Notes under the pieces: model-generated
Told to the model about the DNA's origin: nothing
Databases searched by the model: none
Seen by the model: only the letters and a program-made list of their open reading frames with translations
Position numbers and translations under genes: made by a program
Assembly: GCA_003136795.1 (NCBI GenBank)
Contig: PLDP01000129.1
Coordinates: 11,896 to 18,000 of the forward strand
Direction of reading: 5' to 3'
DNA length: 6,105 nucleotides
DNA from: Actinomycetota bacterium
GTDB taxonomy: Bacteria > Actinomycetota > Thermoleophilia > Gaiellales > Gaiellaceae
Part shown: positions 3,964 through 6,105 of the stretch, in pieces
Numbering within the stretch: the first letter of the stretch is position 1
Layout of the letters: each line of letters starts with the position of its first letter

Positions 3964-5964
3964 GTGTCCAAGCTCCTCGTCGCGCTCTGCGCGGTTGCCG
4001 TGGTCGCCGCAGGCTGCGGCAGCAGCGCTCAGAAGGCAGCGACGACCACGAAGCGCCTCGTCCAGGCGACGCCGGTTTCGCGTGTCGTCCCCGTGACGGT
4101 GGCCGAGCACGCCCTCGGGAGCCTGGCTGCTCCGGTGCAGGACGCGACCTCAGCCCCGTGGCGCGGCGGCGCGATCCTCGCCGGCGGTCTCACGGCCGCC
4201 GATACCTCGACCGCGAACGTGGTGCTCGTTCGCACGGCGGGCAGTGCATCCTCGTTGCCGCTCGCGCTGCACGATGCGACGGCCGCCGCGTTGGGCGGCG
4301 CCGTCTATCTGTTCGGCGGCGGCGATGGAGTGCGCCAGCTCGACGGGATCATTCGCGTCGTGCCGGGAGCGCCGGTCACGGTCGCACACCTGCCTGCGCC
4401 GAGCTCGGATCAGGCCGGTGCGGCGTGGGGCGGCGCCGAGTACATCGTCGGCGGCTACACCGGCACGAGCTGGCTCAACACGATCGTCCGTTGGCGTCCG
4501 GGTCAGCAGGCCCGGGTCGTCGGGCATCTTCCGGTCGCGCTCCGCTATGCGGCGGTTGCCGCGGTCGCCGGGCGGATCGTGATCGCGGGCGGTTCGACGC
4601 CGGCAGGGACCGCGAGCGGCGCCGTGCTCTCGTTCGACCCGGCCACCGGCCGGGTGACGCGGGTCGGGCGCCTTCCCAATCCGACCACGCACGCCGCGGC
4701 CGCTGCGCTCGGCAGCCGTGTCTATGTGATCGGCGGCCGGAGCGCGACGGTCGACACGCCGACTGCGGCGATCGAGGCGGTCGACCCGATCGCGCGCACC
4801 GTGGTCGCGGCGGGGACGCTCAACTCGGCCCGCTCCGATCTTGCGGCGGTCGGCCTGCCGGGGAAGATCCTGCTCGCGGGCGGGCGCGGCGGCTCGGGCA
4901 CGGTCGCGACGATCTCCGAGCTCGTGCCGGCGCGCCGGACGACCGCCGGCGTGCCGAAGCTCATCGACCCGCACAACGTCTACGCCGCCGATGCCGCCGG
5001 CCACTTGACCGGCGCCGCGCGCACCGCGCTGCCGCGGATCTACGTCCCCAACTCGCTCTCGGACACGGTCGACGTGATCGACCCGCAGACGTTCAAGGTC
5101 GTCGATCACTTTGCCGTCGGCGGCCTGCCCCAGCACGTCGTCCCGGCCTACGACCTGAAGCATCTCTACGTCACGAACGACACTGGCAACACGCTGACGC
5201 AGATCAATCCGCAGACCGGCAAGCCGACGCGCACGATCCCGGTCGACGACCCGTACAACATGTACTTCACCCCTGACGGGCGATTTGCGATCGTCGTCGC
5301 CGAACGCCATGCGCGGCTGGACTTCCGCGACGCGCACACCTTCGCGCTCGTGAAGTCGGTCTCGACGCCGTGTCGCGGTGTCGACCACATGGACTTCACC
5401 GCGGACGGGACGAAGGCGCTCGTCAGCTGCGAGTTCTCGAGCCAGCTGCTCGAGCTCGACGTGCCGAACCAGCGCGTCGTCAAGGTGTTCGACGTGGGGA
5501 GCGGCGGCATGCCGCAGGACGTGAAGCTCTCCCCGGACGGCCGCGTGTTCTACGTCGCCGACATGATGGCGAACGGCGTCTGGGTCGTCGACGCGCACAG
5601 CTTCCGCGTCATCTCGCTCATTCACACCGGCACCGGCGCGCACGGCCTCTATCCGAGCCGCGACGCGCGCTACCTCTACGTGTCGAACCGCGGCGAGGGC
5701 TCGATCTCGGTGTTGAGCTTCGCGACGCGGAAGGTCGTGCACACGTGGCGGATCCCCGGCGGCGGCAGTCCCGACATGGGCGGCGTCTCCGCCGACGGCA
5801 AGGTGCTGTGGCTATCGGGGCGCTACAACGGCGTCGTCTACGCCATCTCGACACGCGACGGCAAGCTGCTCGCGCGCATCCCGGTCGGCTCCGGGCCGCA
5901 CGGCCTCTGCGTCTGGCCCCAGCCCGGCCGGTACTCACTCGGGCACACGGGCATCCTCCGCTAG
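3964..5964 (+). CDS. Lipoprotein with a kelch-like and a YncE/YVTN-type beta-propeller
   Basis: A 666-residue exported lipoprotein. The signal sequence MSKLLVALCAVAVVAAGC ends in a lipobox-like AAGC, with Cys18 the probable lipidated residue. After a linker come six kelch-like blades (about 50-325), each marked by a hydrophobic strand ending in GG: ILAGG (71-75), VYLFGG (114-119), EYIVGG (159-164), IVIAGG (205-210), VYVIGG (253-258), ILLAGG (302-307), at 44-49 residue steps. A second propeller (about 357-652) has YVTN/YncE-type blades: IYVPN (359), LYVTN (401), FAIVV (441), ALVSC (485), FYVAD (529), LYVSN (571), LWLSG (615), with SPDG/TPDG/SADG turns. The end, GPHGLCVWPQPGRYSLGHTG, looks like a conserved tail. 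Cys470 and Cys489 may form a disulfide. The start is GTG, without a Shine-Dalgarno. The role is probably ligand or protein binding at the outer membrane face; enzyme activity is not evident. It overlaps the convergent hydrolase gene by 30 bases. Confidence 0.9.
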   Translation: MSKLLVALCAVAVVAAGCGSSAQKAATTTKRLVQATPVSRVVPVTVAEHALGSLAAPVQDATSAPWRGGAILAGGLTAADTSTANVVLVRTAGSASSLPLALHDATAAALGGAVYLFGGGDGVRQLDGIIRVVPGAPVTVAHLPAPSSDQAGAAWGGAEYIVGGYTGTSWLNTIVRWRPGQQARVVGHLPVALRYAAVAAVAGRIVIAGGSTPAGTASGAVLSFDPATGRVTRVGRLPNPTTHAAAAALGSRVYVIGGRSATVDTPTAAIEAVDPIARTVVAAGTLNSARSDLAAVGLPGKILLAGGRGGSGTVATISELVPARRTTAGVPKLIDPHNVYAADAAGHLTGAARTALPRIYVPNSLSDTVDVIDPQTFKVVDHFAVGGLPQHVVPAYDLKHLYVTNDTGNTLTQINPQTGKPTRTIPVDDPYNMYFTPDGRFAIVVAERHARLDFRDAHTFALVKSVSTPCRGVDHMDFTADGTKALVSCEFSSQLLELDVPNQRVVKVFDVGSGGMPQDVKLSPDGRVFYVADMMANGVWVVDAHSFRVISLIHTGTGAHGLYPSRDARYLYVSNRGEGSISVLSFATRKVVHTWRIPGGGSPDMGGVSADGKVLWLSGRYNGVVYAISTRDGKLLARIPVGSGPHGLCVWPQPGRYSLGHTGILR

Positions 5965-6105
5965 AAACTCGAGCAGCAGGGCATTCAGCTCCTCGGGCTG
6001 GTCGATCCCGACGAGGTGCCCCGCGCCCGGCACGATCGCGAGGTCGGCGTCGGGGATCTCCTCCGCGAGGTGCTGGGCGATCGCGAGGAAGTCCGCCTTG
6101 TCGTC
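5935..6105 (-). CDS. Alpha/beta hydrolase, C-terminal fragment
   Basis: The last 56 codons of a gene that enters from the right edge on the minus strand. The visible protein includes ADFLAIAQHLAEEIPDADLA, then IVPGAGHLVGIDQPEELNAL, then LLEFLAEDARVPE and a TGA. The PGAGH segment with a following QPEELNALLLEFL helix is the standard C-terminal end of alpha/beta-hydrolase fold enzymes, where the His of GAGH is the catalytic histidine. The nucleophile and most of the fold lie outside the window, so the substrate cannot be named. Its 3' end overlaps the lipoprotein gene by 30 bases, tail to tail. Confidence 0.85.
   Translation of the reverse strand, partial: DDKADFLAIAQHLAEEIPDADLAIVPGAGHLVGIDQPEELNALLLEFLAEDARVPE

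Noticed and set aside
4637..4655. Perfect 8-bp stem with a 3-base loop inside the kelch region
   Set aside because: It encodes part of an ordinary FDPATGRV turn with high-GC codons, so coding constraints explain it.
3108..5276. A 722-codon plus-strand open frame beginning at an ATG
   Set aside because: It is a frame shadow over the hydrolase and lipoprotein genes, with Arg/Ala-rich sequence and no domain. Its ATG is out of frame with the hydrolase motifs.
4150..5742. A 530-codon open frame on the minus strand opposite the lipoprotein gene
   Set aside because: Its product is rich in Arg, Asp and Val with no recognisable domain, as expected from reading a high-GC gene backwards. The plus-strand frame has a lipoprotein signal and clear propeller repeats.

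Overview
This is a very GC-rich, densely packed bacterial window. The third codon positions are mostly G or C, four of the six visible start codons are GTG, and most genes lack a Shine-Dalgarno sequence. Together with the gene families present, this suggests a high-GC actinomycete, possibly Thermoleophilia (Gaiellales or Solirubrobacterales relatives). That placement is inference and was not tested by any search. There are five complete genes and one partial gene at each edge. No tRNA, rRNA, CRISPR array, insertion sequence or integrase is visible.

Layout: (1) At the left edge, on the minus strand, a two-gene unit holds an ECF-type RNA polymerase sigma factor (125-622) and, overlapping its stop by 4 bases, the first 42 codons of a single-pass membrane protein (1-128, cut by the window edge). 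(2) Divergent from the sigma gene is a secreted WD40/TolB-like beta-propeller protein (705-1793). The 82-base gap between them carries two back-to-back promoter-like elements with the same pattern (GGACCTC, 15 bases, CGTA), one facing each gene. (3) A GCS2/YbdK-type carboxylate-amine ligase (1771-2994, minus) overlaps the propeller gene tail to tail. (4) A 135-base divergent gap (2995-3129) contains a 15-bp-arm near-perfect hairpin built from repeated CGAACC/GGTTCG words, plus inverted repeats over the ligase start. (5) A compact serine beta-lactamase-family hydrolase (3130-3921, plus) follows. (6) Then comes a 666-residue lipoprotein that joins a six-blade kelch-like propeller to a YncE/YVTN-type propeller (3964-5964, plus). 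(7) The C-terminal end of an alpha/beta hydrolase (5935-6105, minus) overlaps the lipoprotein gene tail to tail.

How the genes may work together: the clearest candidate system is the left third. An ECF sigma factor sits with a downstream membrane protein that could act as its regulator, and a divergent exported propeller appears to share the sigma factor's promoter type. This looks like an autoregulated envelope-sensing module. The ligase and the beta-lactamase-like protein share a divergent control region. The lipoprotein and the hydrolase fragment have no sequence-evident link to the rest. Transcription appears to start at or just before the start codon for the first gene of most units, while the internal gene of the sigma operon has a good Shine-Dalgarno.
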